The notes beneath the pieces were generated by a model. That model was given only the letters and a program-made list of their open reading frames with translations, was not told the DNA's origin and made no database searches. From the NCBI RefSeq assembly GCF_014698305.1, contig NZ_JACJST010000001.1, forward strand, positions 248,001 through 312,000: a stretch of DNA of 64,000 bases, read 5' to 3'. Origin of the DNA: Anabaena lutea FACHB-196 (GTDB lineage: Bacteria; Cyanobacteriota; Cyanobacteriia; Cyanobacteriales; Nostocaceae). Made by a program: the position numbers and the translations under genes. Position 1 is the stretch's first letter, and every line of letters begins with the position of its first letter. This document shows, piece after piece, positions 46,001 to 54,922 of this stretch.

Positions 46001-49000
46001 TTTCTTTCTCAGTTGAGAACGCTGAATTTTGCCACTTGTGGTTTTAGGAAATTCCTGACTTTCTACAGGAATCACATAGTAAGGAGTAATTCCTAACTGA
46101 GCCGCAACTTCTATTTTGATGGCTTGAATAACTTCTAAATTAGGTTGAGATTCTGTTTTTTCCGGTGAAAAGAAAATGGCTAATCCTTCAGTTCCTGTTT
46201 TTTGATTTGAGAATGCACAAGCACCTGCATAGGTGGGAGTTACACCTGCAATGCTATTGACAATATCTTCGATTTCATAGCAGTAATAATTAGCTCCATT
46301 AATGATAATGACTTCCTTCTCTCGTCCGGTCAAAACTAAATGACCATTCAGAATAAAACCCAAGTCTCCTGAATTAAACCAACCATCTCCAACAAAAGCT
46401 TCTGCATTAGCTTGAGGATTACTTAAATAACCTGGAGTGACGACTTTTCCCTTAATCTGAAAACGCCCGATTACACCTTCTGGTAAAAGGTAATTTTTAT
46501 CATCAGTTATGCGAATTTGCACTCCCGGAACTGGACGACCAAGGTTAATAAACTCAATCACATCAACGCTAGAATCTGTTGTTTTTTCTAACTGACCGCC
46601 AACAGAAGATTTTTTAATTCGATAAATATCAGTTTGCTCGTTAAACTGATTTTGATAAGTCATACAAGTACAGACTTCAGCCATACCAAAAGCTGGTTGC
46701 ATAACTTGAGAAGCAATACCAAAAGGTGCAACGGAATTCAAAAATTCTCGTACAACTCTAGGAGTGACCTGTTCTCCTGCATTCATCAAGAATTTAACTG
46801 AAGAGAGATCCCTATTTTTACCAGGAGTTTTTGTCAGTGCATCACTAATTAACTTAAATCCAAAGTTTGGTGACCAACTGTGAGAAACTCGATATTCCTC
46901 CATCAAATCTAACCATTTTAAGGGGTTAGCTAAGATAACTGCTGTTTCTACTTCGATTTGTTGACAACCCAAATATGTATCTTTGAAGTGGCACGTTAAT
47001 ATCGGTACAACATGGTCAACAGGCAACCAATTCAGGCTAACATTTTCAGTTTCATATCCATTAAATTGTTTAGCTGCATGGATATGAGCGATGATACCTT
47101 GATGAGTTTCTTGAATACACTTAGGAACTCCCGTACTACCAGAGGTTAGCTGTAAGAAAGCTACATCATCAGGACGACAGGGATAAATTTCTGAGGTTGG
47201 TGAGTAGTTTCTTAACTTTCCTACAGAAGAAATTTTTAATTCTGGTAGGGCTAGTGATGAGGGCAAATTTTCCAGAGGTTCAATTAGAGAATCACTCGCT
47301 AAAATACATGGGTGTTCGAGTAATTCCCATGTATTGTATAGCTTATTAACAACTGCATTTTTCTCTGTGTAAGTGGGGGCTACAGCTACAGTTACAGGCT
47401 GAATTCCTCCCAGAATGCACGCCCATAAAGTGGGAAAATAATCTCGCAGAGATGCAATTTGCAGAATAACTCGTTGTCCTGGTTGCAAGCCTTGATTTCG
47501 CAAGCCGTTAAGAATGCGTTTAGCTTCATCTAATAGGTTACTGTATGTCTGAAATTCCTGTTCGCCTTTTGCAGAGATGTAAGTAATACCTTGATTTTTG
47601 GATCGAGTTGCTGTTTGAATTAATGCTGCTGTTAAAGTTTGGGGAGCATCTTCTGGAATATTCAGCGAACCACCATCACTAATCGCAGGTGTTGTCAATT
47701 GTGGTGTTTCTGTAGATACAAGACCAACAACAGAGGCGGTTTCAGCAATCGGTAAGGAAATTGCTGTGTTATTTATTCCTGGTGGTAGTAGTTTTGCTAA
47801 GTGGAGTGGTGGAGGTGAAGATGTGTGACGTGAACTCGCAATTACTACTGCTTGATCAATTTCGGGATGGCTGTTTAATTGTTGCTGCCATTTTTCTATA
47901 AGTTTAGTATCAATCACTTCTAAAGATGTCAAAACCTGCTCATCAATTTGCCCTGTTGCTGTTAACGGCAAATTAGATACTTGCACATAAGCAACTGGCA
48001 ACATATAACCGAGCAAGTTAGCCTGCAAGTGAGCATTTAGAGACTCATTTGATAAGGATTTTGAGCCAACCACGTAAGCAACGAGTTTCCCTTCCCGCGC
48101 CAGAACATAACAATCTTCTATACCAGAAATTGATAGTAACTCTTGCTCTACTGTCTGGAAATTGATCCGGTGTCCTCCAATCCAGGCTTGCCTTTGTATT
48201 AATCCCAGCACCTCTAGAGATCCATCTCGGCGCAAACGACCCCATGTTCCAGTTCTCAACAAACTTCCTAGTGAAGGATGTTCCAGAACCTCAGTGATAG
48301 AGTGATTTATATTTAAATGGGCATCACCAATATAACCAATATAAATCTCTCCTTCTACACCAAAAGGAAGCAATTCTTGATGATTATCTAATACATAAAT
48401 TGGTGAATTATCTGCCCATTCATGATCAATAAATTTATTATTTTGAGCCTTGATAGCAGGGTCTTGACATACCGTTAATATCTGCTCTTGTTCTGCTTGA
48501 GATAAAAGCGGTAGTTGACTAACTTTTTGCTGGGGATTGGATATAATTCCTGCTAATAAATTTTGGAAATGACCTGCCATCTGGGCAATAGTCTGTTCAT
48601 CAAATAAATCGGTGTTGTACCGGAAAAACCCAACTAGATCTGAACTTCCTTCTGACATCATCAAGTCTAGATCAAACTGTCCTTCCATCTGGGACATTTC
48701 ATAAGGTTTTAATTTAAATCCTTCTCGATCTACTTCACCACCTAATAATAGTTGCTGGCTATAGGGAAACTGCCGTAAGTTTTGCAAAACAAAGTTGAAT
48801 AAAGCCTGAAATATAGGGGAACGGCTGGGATCGCGTTTTGATTGTAATCGTTCTACCAGCAAAGCAAAGGGAAAATCTTGATGTACTAATGCTTCCGATA
48901 CGCAGGAGCGAATTTGAGAGAGAAACTCCTGAAAACTGGGACTTTCTGAGAAATTCACCCGCACCACAACTGGATCAACAAAGTAGCCAACTAGTGGCAT

Positions 49001-50014
49001 AAATTCAGATTTAGTTCTACCGGAAGAAGGAACACCAACTAAAATATCTTCCTGTCCTGTGTAACGATAGAGGAGAATCTGAAATGCGGCCAGCAGCACC
49101 ATAGATTGAGTCGCACCTTCTCTTTGAGCTAACTGTTTGAGTTGTTCTGTCAGCTTTGGAGATAGTGTGAATCTATGAGAAGCGCCGTTATAGGTTTGTA
49201 TAGATGGTCGTGGTCTGTCTGTTGGTAAATTGAGTACAGGTAAGTCTCCAGCCAGTTGTTTTTGCCAGTAGTTCCAAAGTTTTTCTCCTTGATTACTTGT
49301 CAACAATTCTCTTTGCCAACGCACATAATCTATGTAGGAGTTCTTCAGAGGAGTCAGAGGTGGCTCAACCCCTGACTCTAGGGCAGGATAGGTCATGATC
49401 ATTTCTTCCATCAGTAATGGAAGACACCACGCATCAATGGCAATATGATGTACTGTTAGTAACAAAATATGTTCTTGTTCAGAGCGAGTAAATAAACTCA
49501 CCCGCATTACCGACCCATTTTCCAGGTCAAAAGGTTGTTGGGATTCTTGAAAAACCTGCTGATGAAGTTCCTGCTCGCTCCAAGTAGAAGCATTTATCTG
49601 CTGAAAGTTTGGTAACTGGGTTTGATGGATCTTTTGAACTGACTTGTTACCTTGTTTGGGAAAACTGCTACGCAACTGTGGATGACGTTCAATTAAAGTC
49701 TGGAAAGTCTTTTGCAAAGTCGTAACATTGACAGAGGAACAGATACGACAGGTAAATGCCACATTGTAAAATCCATTCTCTGGTGCTAATTGCCACAGAA
49801 ACCACATGGCTTGTTGGCCATAGGAGAGGGGATAAACATTTAAAATATCTGGGGAATCATGGAGTATCTGTAAAATTTCAGTTTTGTGCTGTTGTAGTTG
49901 AGCAATGACATCAGCAGTTAAGACGGACTGGGAACCACCAATACGTAGTTTTTCTCCGTTAAGTCCTAATTTAACTCCTTTCAAAGAAAGGTCTTGTAAA
50001 AATTCTACTATCAT
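43082..50014 (-). CDS. NRPS: docking-C-partial A-acyl ligase-KR-PCP-TE
   Basis: The 2310-residue synthetase has, in order: a TubC-like docking domain (1-55); a condensation domain (about 58-500) with intact HHIAIDA at 189-195; the C-terminal piece only of an adenylation domain (about 535-695, GEIYIG, then PLTATGQID with the usual GK changed to GQ); a complete acyl-activating domain (about 795-1345; LTSGSTGVPK 956-965, SGDLG 1215-1219, K1329 in TTSGKIQR); a ketoreductase (about 1365-1865; TGGLGGIG 1608-1615, K1729, S1753, Y1766, N1770); a second A10-like scrap (MPLTDAGEVDL, about 1899); a PCP with S1961 in GGHS; and a thioesterase with S2106 in GWSLG. KR inside such a module recalls units that load a keto acid and reduce it. 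Its ATG overlaps the PKS stop (ATGA). Confidence 0.9.
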   Translation of the reverse strand: MIVEFLQDLSLKGVKLGLNGEKLRIGGSQSVLTADVIAQLQQHKTEILQILHDSPDILNVYPLSYGQQAMWFLWQLAPENGFYNVAFTCRICSSVNVTTLQKTFQTLIERHPQLRSSFPKQGNKSVQKIHQTQLPNFQQINASTWSEQELHQQVFQESQQPFDLENGSVMRVSLFTRSEQEHILLLTVHHIAIDAWCLPLLMEEMIMTYPALESGVEPPLTPLKNSYIDYVRWQRELLTSNQGEKLWNYWQKQLAGDLPVLNLPTDRPRPSIQTYNGASHRFTLSPKLTEQLKQLAQREGATQSMVLLAAFQILLYRYTGQEDILVGVPSSGRTKSEFMPLVGYFVDPVVVRVNFSESPSFQEFLSQIRSCVSEALVHQDFPFALLVERLQSKRDPSRSPIFQALFNFVLQNLRQFPYSQQLLLGGEVDREGFKLKPYEMSQMEGQFDLDLMMSEGSSDLVGFFRYNTDLFDEQTIAQMAGHFQNLLAGIISNPQQKVSQLPLLSQAEQEQILTVCQDPAIKAQNNKFIDHEWADNSPIYVLDNHQELLPFGVEGEIYIGYIGDAHLNINHSITEVLEHPSLGSLLRTGTWGRLRRDGSLEVLGLIQRQAWIGGHRINFQTVEQELLSISGIEDCYVLAREGKLVAYVVGSKSLSNESLNAHLQANLLGYMLPVAYVQVSNLPLTATGQIDEQVLTSLEVIDTKLIEKWQQQLNSHPEIDQAVVIASSRHTSSPPPLHLAKLLPPGINNTAISLPIAETASVVGLVSTETPQLTTPAISDGGSLNIPEDAPQTLTAALIQTATRSKNQGITYISAKGEQEFQTYSNLLDEAKRILNGLRNQGLQPGQRVILQIASLRDYFPTLWACILGGIQPVTVAVAPTYTEKNAVVNKLYNTWELLEHPCILASDSLIEPLENLPSSLALPELKISSVGKLRNYSPTSEIYPCRPDDVAFLQLTSGSTGVPKCIQETHQGIIAHIHAAKQFNGYETENVSLNWLPVDHVVPILTCHFKDTYLGCQQIEVETAVILANPLKWLDLMEEYRVSHSWSPNFGFKLISDALTKTPGKNRDLSSVKFLMNAGEQVTPRVVREFLNSVAPFGIASQVMQPAFGMAEVCTCMTYQNQFNEQTDIYRIKKSSVGGQLEKTTDSSVDVIEFINLGRPVPGVQIRITDDKNYLLPEGVIGRFQIKGKVVTPGYLSNPQANAEAFVGDGWFNSGDLGFILNGHLVLTGREKEVIIINGANYYCYEIEDIVNSIAGVTPTYAGACAFSNQKTGTEGLAIFFSPEKTESQPNLEVIQAIKIEVAAQLGITPYYVIPVESQEFPKTTSGKIQRSQLRKKLESGDFNSLIQDIDILLGKNTIPDWFYEKVWCQKQARINPLLNVKQAVIVFVDDLGLGQSVCQRLEAQNYPCIKVEAGNNFAHLSSEHYVINPAHEEDYHHLIKSLITNNYTIGHIFHLWNYETYNDGIPNLETLEVSQQKGLYSLLFLVKAIEKLHETKERIQLLFVASCSQFILPTDAITYQKATVLGFLKTIPQEIPWLDCRHIDLPIAAVEINRTYLLAEFSVLIPESEVAYRNGQRLIPRLKKTDFAEQEQQELPFKHGGVYLITGGLGGIGVKIAKYLLKHYQARLLLIGRTPLPDESTWKNYQEGEDKLSAKIQAYQQLRQLPGTVLYQAVDICNLDDMKQTLYLVSSEWNTQIDGVIHLAGGLPEHLIASETKESLVAGLQQKVMGTWVLHHLLQNHQSGFFIHFSSVNSFFGGTGVGAYAAANSFLEAFSTYQRQHSSWQSYCLSWSMWDETGMSRGYPMKDLSRAKGFDALSPSQGIDSLLVALAHRSNHLFIGLDAGKSHIQRFTLDCQSLQQLTALFTANTRELSVEQLQVCDRFGTPTRCNFVQLDEMPLTDAGEVDLKQLTHTYTGLKVSEQTEPRNQVERQLAEIFKQVLGLEKISIHDNFFTLGGHSVLAAQIVSQIQETFGSDLQLWVLFQSSTIAELAQIIEKPDQSSGELANGNTDIEDALKSYPCLVPIKPGGSKQPFFWIHPMAGIVFPYYPVVYQLGSDHPVYGIQAPGLQGEKQPLRRVEDMAAYYIEVIRSVQPQGPYLLAGWSLGAYIVYEMAVRLKQANQDVDLLVLFDSPPDLKTGYKAEDLWRIAGLIVSVPDMWPLIYDYIIQVRATEPSSLQQSKAADQTKGLIKGMLSFLGHRGATQNPQIIKRCEQVRVILRLWQIGIANGDALYRYKAPSYDGKAILVKTSDIQLDQDETWGWGELVKGGVDVHNVPGNHLTLLRHPHASAIAEILTRYLDCIPDTTSG

Positions 50015-52896
50015 ATTTCTATCTCAATCCAATCACTATTTTTGACGTTCACTAGCTGAAATTGATCATTACTTTCTGCCTTCACAGTTTGAGTAACATT
50101 TATCGGAATTAGTTGATGGTTGATCTGAGTTGATAGGGTGACAATAGTTGCCCCTTCCATAAAAATATTAATAGGAATATCTAAATTCAAATCCGTTTGA
50201 ATCTGATTTCGCAATTCCGTAAGCATGAGAGAGTCCATGCCCATTTCAAAAAAATTTTGCTCTGTGTTCGGCAATTGAGAGCCTTTAAATCCTAAAATCC
50301 TGCCGATTTGCTCCTGAAGATAAGTTATTAATAGAGTCAAGTGATCGCTGCGCTCGCCGAAGGCATCGCTTGACTCTGCCGTTTCTATCTGTTGTAAGAT
50401 TTTGGCATTTTGGTTGGAAATTGATGTTTTTGTTGCTTGTTGTTCTATTTCGAGCTTTTTTGGCAGAGATTGCTTTTGAGGCTGAATAGTACCTGTGTCA
50501 ATCCAATATCGCTCTCTTTGAAATGGATATGTGGGTAGTGCAACTTTTGTCCGCTGATAATCACGGTCAAATCCTGACCAATCTACTTTGACTCCGGCTA
50601 CAAACAACTGCCCTAAACTAGAGAGCATGACTTGCCATTCGTCCATCCCCGGAAGCAAAGAAGGTAGCCACATACCCTCATTGGCAAGTTGGCATTCACG
50701 CTCCATGCCCAATAAAATGGGCTTTGAACCAATTTCTAAGAATACTTTATACCCAAGTTGATGCAATGTCTGCATACTTTTAGCAAACTGCACCGCACCA
50801 GATACATGATTGATCCAGTATTGTGCTGTTGCAATATCCTCATCAGCCAGATTACCAGTAACGTTGGATATTAATGATATTTGCGGCTGATTGTATGTGA
50901 CTTGATTAGCTATGGCTGAAAATTCTGCCATCAATCTTCCACGATGGGCAATGAGTTTGAGTGCATCTTCTAAGCTGAAAACCCCTGCTACAGTTGCTGC
51001 AACATATTCGCCGATATTATGCCCCATGACTGCATTTGGTTGAATACCCCAAGATTTCCAAAGTTGATACAATGCATATTCAAAGGCAAATAACGCTGGT
51101 TGAGTATAGGCGGTTTGCTCTAATAATAATGATGCAATTTGTTCTTCGGCTTGGTCAGGATATAGTATCTCTAACAGCGAATGTTCCAGATAGGGACGTA
51201 ATATCTCATTGCACTGCTCAATGGCTTGGCGGAAGATGGGCTGAGTGTGGTAGAGTTGCCTTCCCATGTTGATGTACTGGCAGCCTTCTCCAGTAAATAG
51301 GAAGGCGATTTTCGACGGCTTTTTACTTGCTTGATTGCTGAACAATCCAGTAGTATGGTTTCCTGTTTCAAAAGCGGCTAGTTGTGCGATTAGTTGCTCT
51401 TTTGAGTTAATTACAACTGCTAAACGGTGCTGAAAATGCGATCGCCCGACCTTCGCCGTAAAACAAATATCTGCTAATTCTAGTTTTGGATGAGCCTGAA
51501 GGTGACTTTGATAGCGACTGACCAATGCTTGTAAAGCTGGCTCAGTTTTTGCAGATATGGTTAATAAATGACTTGAACGCTCCTGCAAATTTTGATTTTT
51601 GACTTGAGGGGGCGCTTCTTCTAAAATCACATGAGCATTCGTACCGCCAAAACCAAAGGCACTCACCCCGGCTAATCTAGGTTCTTTTTGGGCTGGCCAT
51701 TGCTGGAGTTCTGTGGGAATTTGAATAGGAGTGTTTTTAATTTTAATGTAAGGATTTAACTCTTTAAGATGCAGATGAGCCGGAATCTCACCATGTTGTA
51801 GCGATAAAACTACTTTTATTAACCCGGCAATCCCAGAAGCTGCTTCCGAATGACCAATATTTGTCTTGACTGAACCAATCCAACAAGGTTGATTTACTTC
51901 CCTACCTTCCATCAGCACCGCTTTGAGAGAATTCACCTCAATGCTGTCTCCCAAAGGTGTTGCCGTACCTTGAGTCTCGACATAGCTGATCTGTGATGGT
52001 TTAACCCCAGCCTTGGCTAAAGCTTGGCGAATAACTGCTTGTTGAGAAGGCCCATTGGGGGCTGTCAGTCCATTACTGAGTCCATTTTGGTTAACAGCTG
52101 AACCTCTAATAATTCCTTGAATATTGTCTCCATCCCTCAGTGCATCAGCAAGACGTTTTAGGACTACAACTCCACATCCTTCTCCCCGGACATAACCATC
52201 CGCAGCAGCATCAAAGGTTTTGCAACGACCGTCTGCTGCCATCATTTGGGCATGAGAGAGGGAGATTGTTGCTTCTGATGACAAAATTAGGTTAACTCCC
52301 CCAGCCAGACACAGATTAGACTCTCCACTTAACAAACTTTGGCAAGCATAATGAATGGCTACCAGTGATGAAGAACAAGCAGTATCTATGACTAAACTTG
52401 GTCCTTGTAGATTTAGTAAATATGATAAGCGATTAGCAATAATCCCCAAACTCGTGCCAACTGCATTATAAGCGTTAATTTGAGCATTTTCTTTGGCTAA
52501 GATGACACCGTAGTCATAGTTAGTAGCACCTAAAAAAACCCCCGTTTGAGTACCACTAAGTTCCGTAGATGGTAATATTCCTGCATTTTCCAAACTTTCC
52601 CAAGCAACTTCCAAAAGCAACCTTTGCTGAGGATCTATACGTTCTGCTTCTCTGGGAGAAATTTGAAAAAAATTAGGATCAAAGTACTCTACTTGTTCTA
52701 AAAAGCCACCTTTTATGCTTTTTGATTTGCCAGTGGTAGGGACTACGGAATGCTCATGCAAGGAGTCCCAATCAAAAGGTCGTGATGATAGCTCCCTAAT
52801 CACATCTACTTTATTAGCTAGAAGTTCCCAGAAAGATGATGGATTATCAGCACCTGGAAAACGGCAACCAACTCCTATAATTGCGATTTTTTCCAT
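50011..52896 (-). CDS. PKS module KS-AT-ACP with degenerate KS and AT
   Basis: The 961-residue protein has a ketosynthase (1-425), AT region (about 525-800) and ACP (about 850-930, S889 in GMDSLM). The KS keeps the nucleophile C174 (DTACSSS) and the second His (H349, NIGHSEAA), but the first active-site His, usually in EAHGTGT, is Gln309 (VETQGTATPLG). In the AT, the nucleophile motif GHSxG reads GHNIG (N627), the oxyanion motif reads FTGEGCQY, and about 95 residues between RGRLM (655) and AEFSAIANQV are missing: the small subdomain with the second catalytic His and the HAFH motif. So the AT should be inactive and the KS unusual. No KR, DH or MT. It starts 3 bases after the upstream stop and overlaps the NRPS start. 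Confidence 0.92.
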   Translation of the reverse strand: MEKIAIIGVGCRFPGADNPSSFWELLANKVDVIRELSSRPFDWDSLHEHSVVPTTGKSKSIKGGFLEQVEYFDPNFFQISPREAERIDPQQRLLLEVAWESLENAGILPSTELSGTQTGVFLGATNYDYGVILAKENAQINAYNAVGTSLGIIANRLSYLLNLQGPSLVIDTACSSSLVAIHYACQSLLSGESNLCLAGGVNLILSSEATISLSHAQMMAADGRCKTFDAAADGYVRGEGCGVVVLKRLADALRDGDNIQGIIRGSAVNQNGLSNGLTAPNGPSQQAVIRQALAKAGVKPSQISYVETQGTATPLGDSIEVNSLKAVLMEGREVNQPCWIGSVKTNIGHSEAASGIAGLIKVVLSLQHGEIPAHLHLKELNPYIKIKNTPIQIPTELQQWPAQKEPRLAGVSAFGFGGTNAHVILEEAPPQVKNQNLQERSSHLLTISAKTEPALQALVSRYQSHLQAHPKLELADICFTAKVGRSHFQHRLAVVINSKEQLIAQLAAFETGNHTTGLFSNQASKKPSKIAFLFTGEGCQYINMGRQLYHTQPIFRQAIEQCNEILRPYLEHSLLEILYPDQAEEQIASLLLEQTAYTQPALFAFEYALYQLWKSWGIQPNAVMGHNIGEYVAATVAGVFSLEDALKLIAHRGRLMAEFSAIANQVTYNQPQISLISNVTGNLADEDIATAQYWINHVSGAVQFAKSMQTLHQLGYKVFLEIGSKPILLGMERECQLANEGMWLPSLLPGMDEWQVMLSSLGQLFVAGVKVDWSGFDRDYQRTKVALPTYPFQRERYWIDTGTIQPQKQSLPKKLEIEQQATKTSISNQNAKILQQIETAESSDAFGERSDHLTLLITYLQEQIGRILGFKGSQLPNTEQNFFEMGMDSLMLTELRNQIQTDLNLDIPINIFMEGATIVTLSTQINHQLIPINVTQTVKAESNDQFQLVNVKNSDWIEIEI

Positions 52897-52899
52897 TTT

Positions 52900-54228
52900 T
52901 TAAATTGCTATAGAAAACTGATTAAAGGCTTTGATATTATTTTTGATTGCTTTCTTAATTGAACCTCCTGAAGCCATCACCCGCATTTCCCGATTTACAG
53001 GCCACAAGTAGTCTAGTTGCTCTGCAAACTTACGTAATTCTGATAACAGTTTATTACGTACCTTCAGATTGACATGAAATCCTTCATGCTCATGACATAG
53101 GCATTTTTCAATCCACTGCATTGCTTCCTGAGATGACATATCAAATACAGGACTCTGCAAAAGTTTCATAAGAAAAATTATGGCATTACCATCACTCAAG
53201 AAGCGACTGGTTGAGATTCCAGAGATATCATTAAAATTTTCTTGCTGTGTCTGTAATATAGCTAAATTTGCAATTAATTTTTCATAGGTCGATGGTTTAG
53301 GTAAATTCTTATAAAAGTCTCTAGCCATAAATAGCGAAGTTGTTGTATGAAAAGACTCATCTAAAAAATGATAATGAGATATAGCTGTGGGACTCGCGAT
53401 GAATTCATTGTTTTTCTGCAATTTTTTGTAGTAATTATGTATACCAAATTCGTGATTTTTTAGAAGTAGATTAGCCATGTAGCGCACAGCATAAAAATTC
53501 GCTGCTAAGAATGGATAACTTCCCCAGTTATCAGAAAAAAACTGTTTTCTTGATTGAGTTGATTGTCCTGAAAACCCATGCACAAAGCCACTGGTAGGAA
53601 ATGACTCAGGCTTATTGGCATCTTTTCCATCTTTGGTATTTTCAGAATTAGATTGCTCTTTGCCTTTGAGCATCATCGTCGCTATCAAGTTGGCAGCAGA
53701 GGATAGATAATTTGAAACTTTAAAACTTTTCTGATTATGCAAAGAAGCCTGTTCTGAGACAGGATTAATGAGAGCTTTTTTACCTAGCAAAGATTTTGTT
53801 GTTTTATAATTTACTTGGTAGAAAGCATGAATGTGGTGGCGTTCTTGGGAAGTTTCATGAGCTAACAGTTCCACAAGCATTTTATAATCACTATTTGCAG
53901 CCATCAGGCAATCTGCTGTGATTGTATTGTAATGAATTGTCTCGATTTCACTATCAGCAACTCTTTTGTAAAATGCAACCCAATGCAAGTGATTGAGTGC
54001 CAATTTTTGAGATTGTGAAGCTTGTTCATAGAGTGGTGTACCATAAAGAATTGAATGTTCTGGTTCACTCCAGTAAGCACTGCTGTTACTACTATAGTTA
54101 AAGTTTCTATCTAATTCTTCTATTTTTTCAGTGTAGTCGGAGTCAAGGTTATTCCCATAGTTCTTTTCCAAGAGAGGGATAACTTTATTAACTTGAGATG
54201 TGGATGAATTTTGACTGCTAGTAATCAT
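52900..54228 (-). CDS. AurF/CylC-type dimetal-carboxylate enzyme (oxygenase or halogenase)
   Basis: A soluble 442-residue helical protein. Candidate metal ligands: E94, E129 and H132 (in QERHH), E260 (KNHE), and H287, E291, H294 (HFLDESFH). The spacings E94-E129 (35), E260-H287 (27), H287-E291 (4) and E291-H294 (3) equal those I recall for the di-iron N-oxygenase AurF. Relatives of AurF beside a FAAL and an ACP in cyanobacteria include CylC-type halogenases, which chlorinate unactivated carbons of ACP-bound fatty acids. So either a hydroxylase, N-oxygenase or halogenase acting on the acyl-ACP is possible. It lies 3 bases upstream of the PKS gene, clearly in the same operon. Confidence is for the fold class, not the reaction. 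Confidence 0.72.
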   Translation of the reverse strand: MITSSQNSSTSQVNKVIPLLEKNYGNNLDSDYTEKIEELDRNFNYSSNSSAYWSEPEHSILYGTPLYEQASQSQKLALNHLHWVAFYKRVADSEIETIHYNTITADCLMAANSDYKMLVELLAHETSQERHHIHAFYQVNYKTTKSLLGKKALINPVSEQASLHNQKSFKVSNYLSSAANLIATMMLKGKEQSNSENTKDGKDANKPESFPTSGFVHGFSGQSTQSRKQFFSDNWGSYPFLAANFYAVRYMANLLLKNHEFGIHNYYKKLQKNNEFIASPTAISHYHFLDESFHTTTSLFMARDFYKNLPKPSTYEKLIANLAILQTQQENFNDISGISTSRFLSDGNAIIFLMKLLQSPVFDMSSQEAMQWIEKCLCHEHEGFHVNLKVRNKLLSELRKFAEQLDYLWPVNREMRVMASGGSIKKAIKNNIKAFNQFSIAI

Positions 54229-54445
54229 GATTTATTGCTGCTTTATGTTTTAATTGATTTTGGCTATTAAATGTTTGTCACATATCTTGTTTAATATCAA
54301 ATCTCCCTAAATATAGCAGGTGACTCTTAACACTCGGAAAAGTCTTTTGGTATCTAGGTTTTATACTCAGTTGGTATCCTAACCGTCCTGTCCGTTGCTA
54401 TAGCAAGAGAAGGTAAAATAATCTCAGAATCAAGGCATTGTTTTG

Positions 54446-54490
54446 TAAGAGAGAAGTTATTGAGTTTATGATTTCTCAAACATCCTCTTA
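54446..54490. repeat. Short inverted repeat in the gap before the ACP gene
   Basis: TAAGAG at 54446 and CTCAAACATCCTCTTA at 54475-54490 bracket a 45-bp piece whose right end equals the end of the IS/MITE family at 11029 and 33446. The 54229-54503 gap contains no gene. The piece is probably an end scar of that family, and it separates the ACP gene from the dimetal enzyme gene downstream. Confidence 0.5.
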
Positions 54491-54503
54491 CAGTTCTTTA
54501 GTT

Positions 54504-54782
54504 TTATTCAGCCAAATATTCTGCCAACTTGGCGATTGTTGGGTAATCATACATGATTGTTGGCTCTACCTCTTTTTCTAACCAATTTCCTAAATCTCCT
54601 GTTAAAATCACTGCGGCTGATGAATCTAAACCATAACGCGCAAAAGTAGTTTCTACATCTACTTCTTCGGGTTCAATTTCCAGCAAATCCGAAATATAGG
54701 CAACTAACCAATCACTAATTTTTAGTGATGTAAATTGCTCGCTTTGTTCACTTGCTTTGTTGTCTTCAAAAAGTTGCGTCAT
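54504..54782 (-). CDS. Stand-alone acyl carrier protein
   Basis: A 92-residue carrier protein. The phosphopantetheine site is the Ser in YGLDSSAAVIL, near residue 53. Helix-rich flanks ISDLLEIEPEEVDVETTF and YPTIAKLAEYLAE fit the ACP fold. In FAAL-initiated pathways the ligase loads its acyl-adenylate onto such an ACP, where a dehydrogenase and oxidases may then work. It lies between the dehydrogenase and the dimetal enzyme, consistent with that job. The gaps on both sides (140 and 275 bases) leave room for extra promoters. ATG at 54782 has no strong ribosome binding site. Confidence 0.92.
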   Translation of the reverse strand: MTQLFEDNKASEQSEQFTSLKISDWLVAYISDLLEIEPEEVDVETTFARYGLDSSAAVILTGDLGNWLEKEVEPTIMYDYPTIAKLAEYLAE

Positions 54783-54922
54783 TTTAAAAACCTCAATTTT
54801 TGGTATATATTACTGTTTTAAAATTCGTATTTTCTGATTTTTTAATTTTTTGTTTTAAGTCATGATATGTTAATTTCGATTATCCGGCGGCATTAGTTTC
54901 TTCATCTTTATTTTATATTGTG

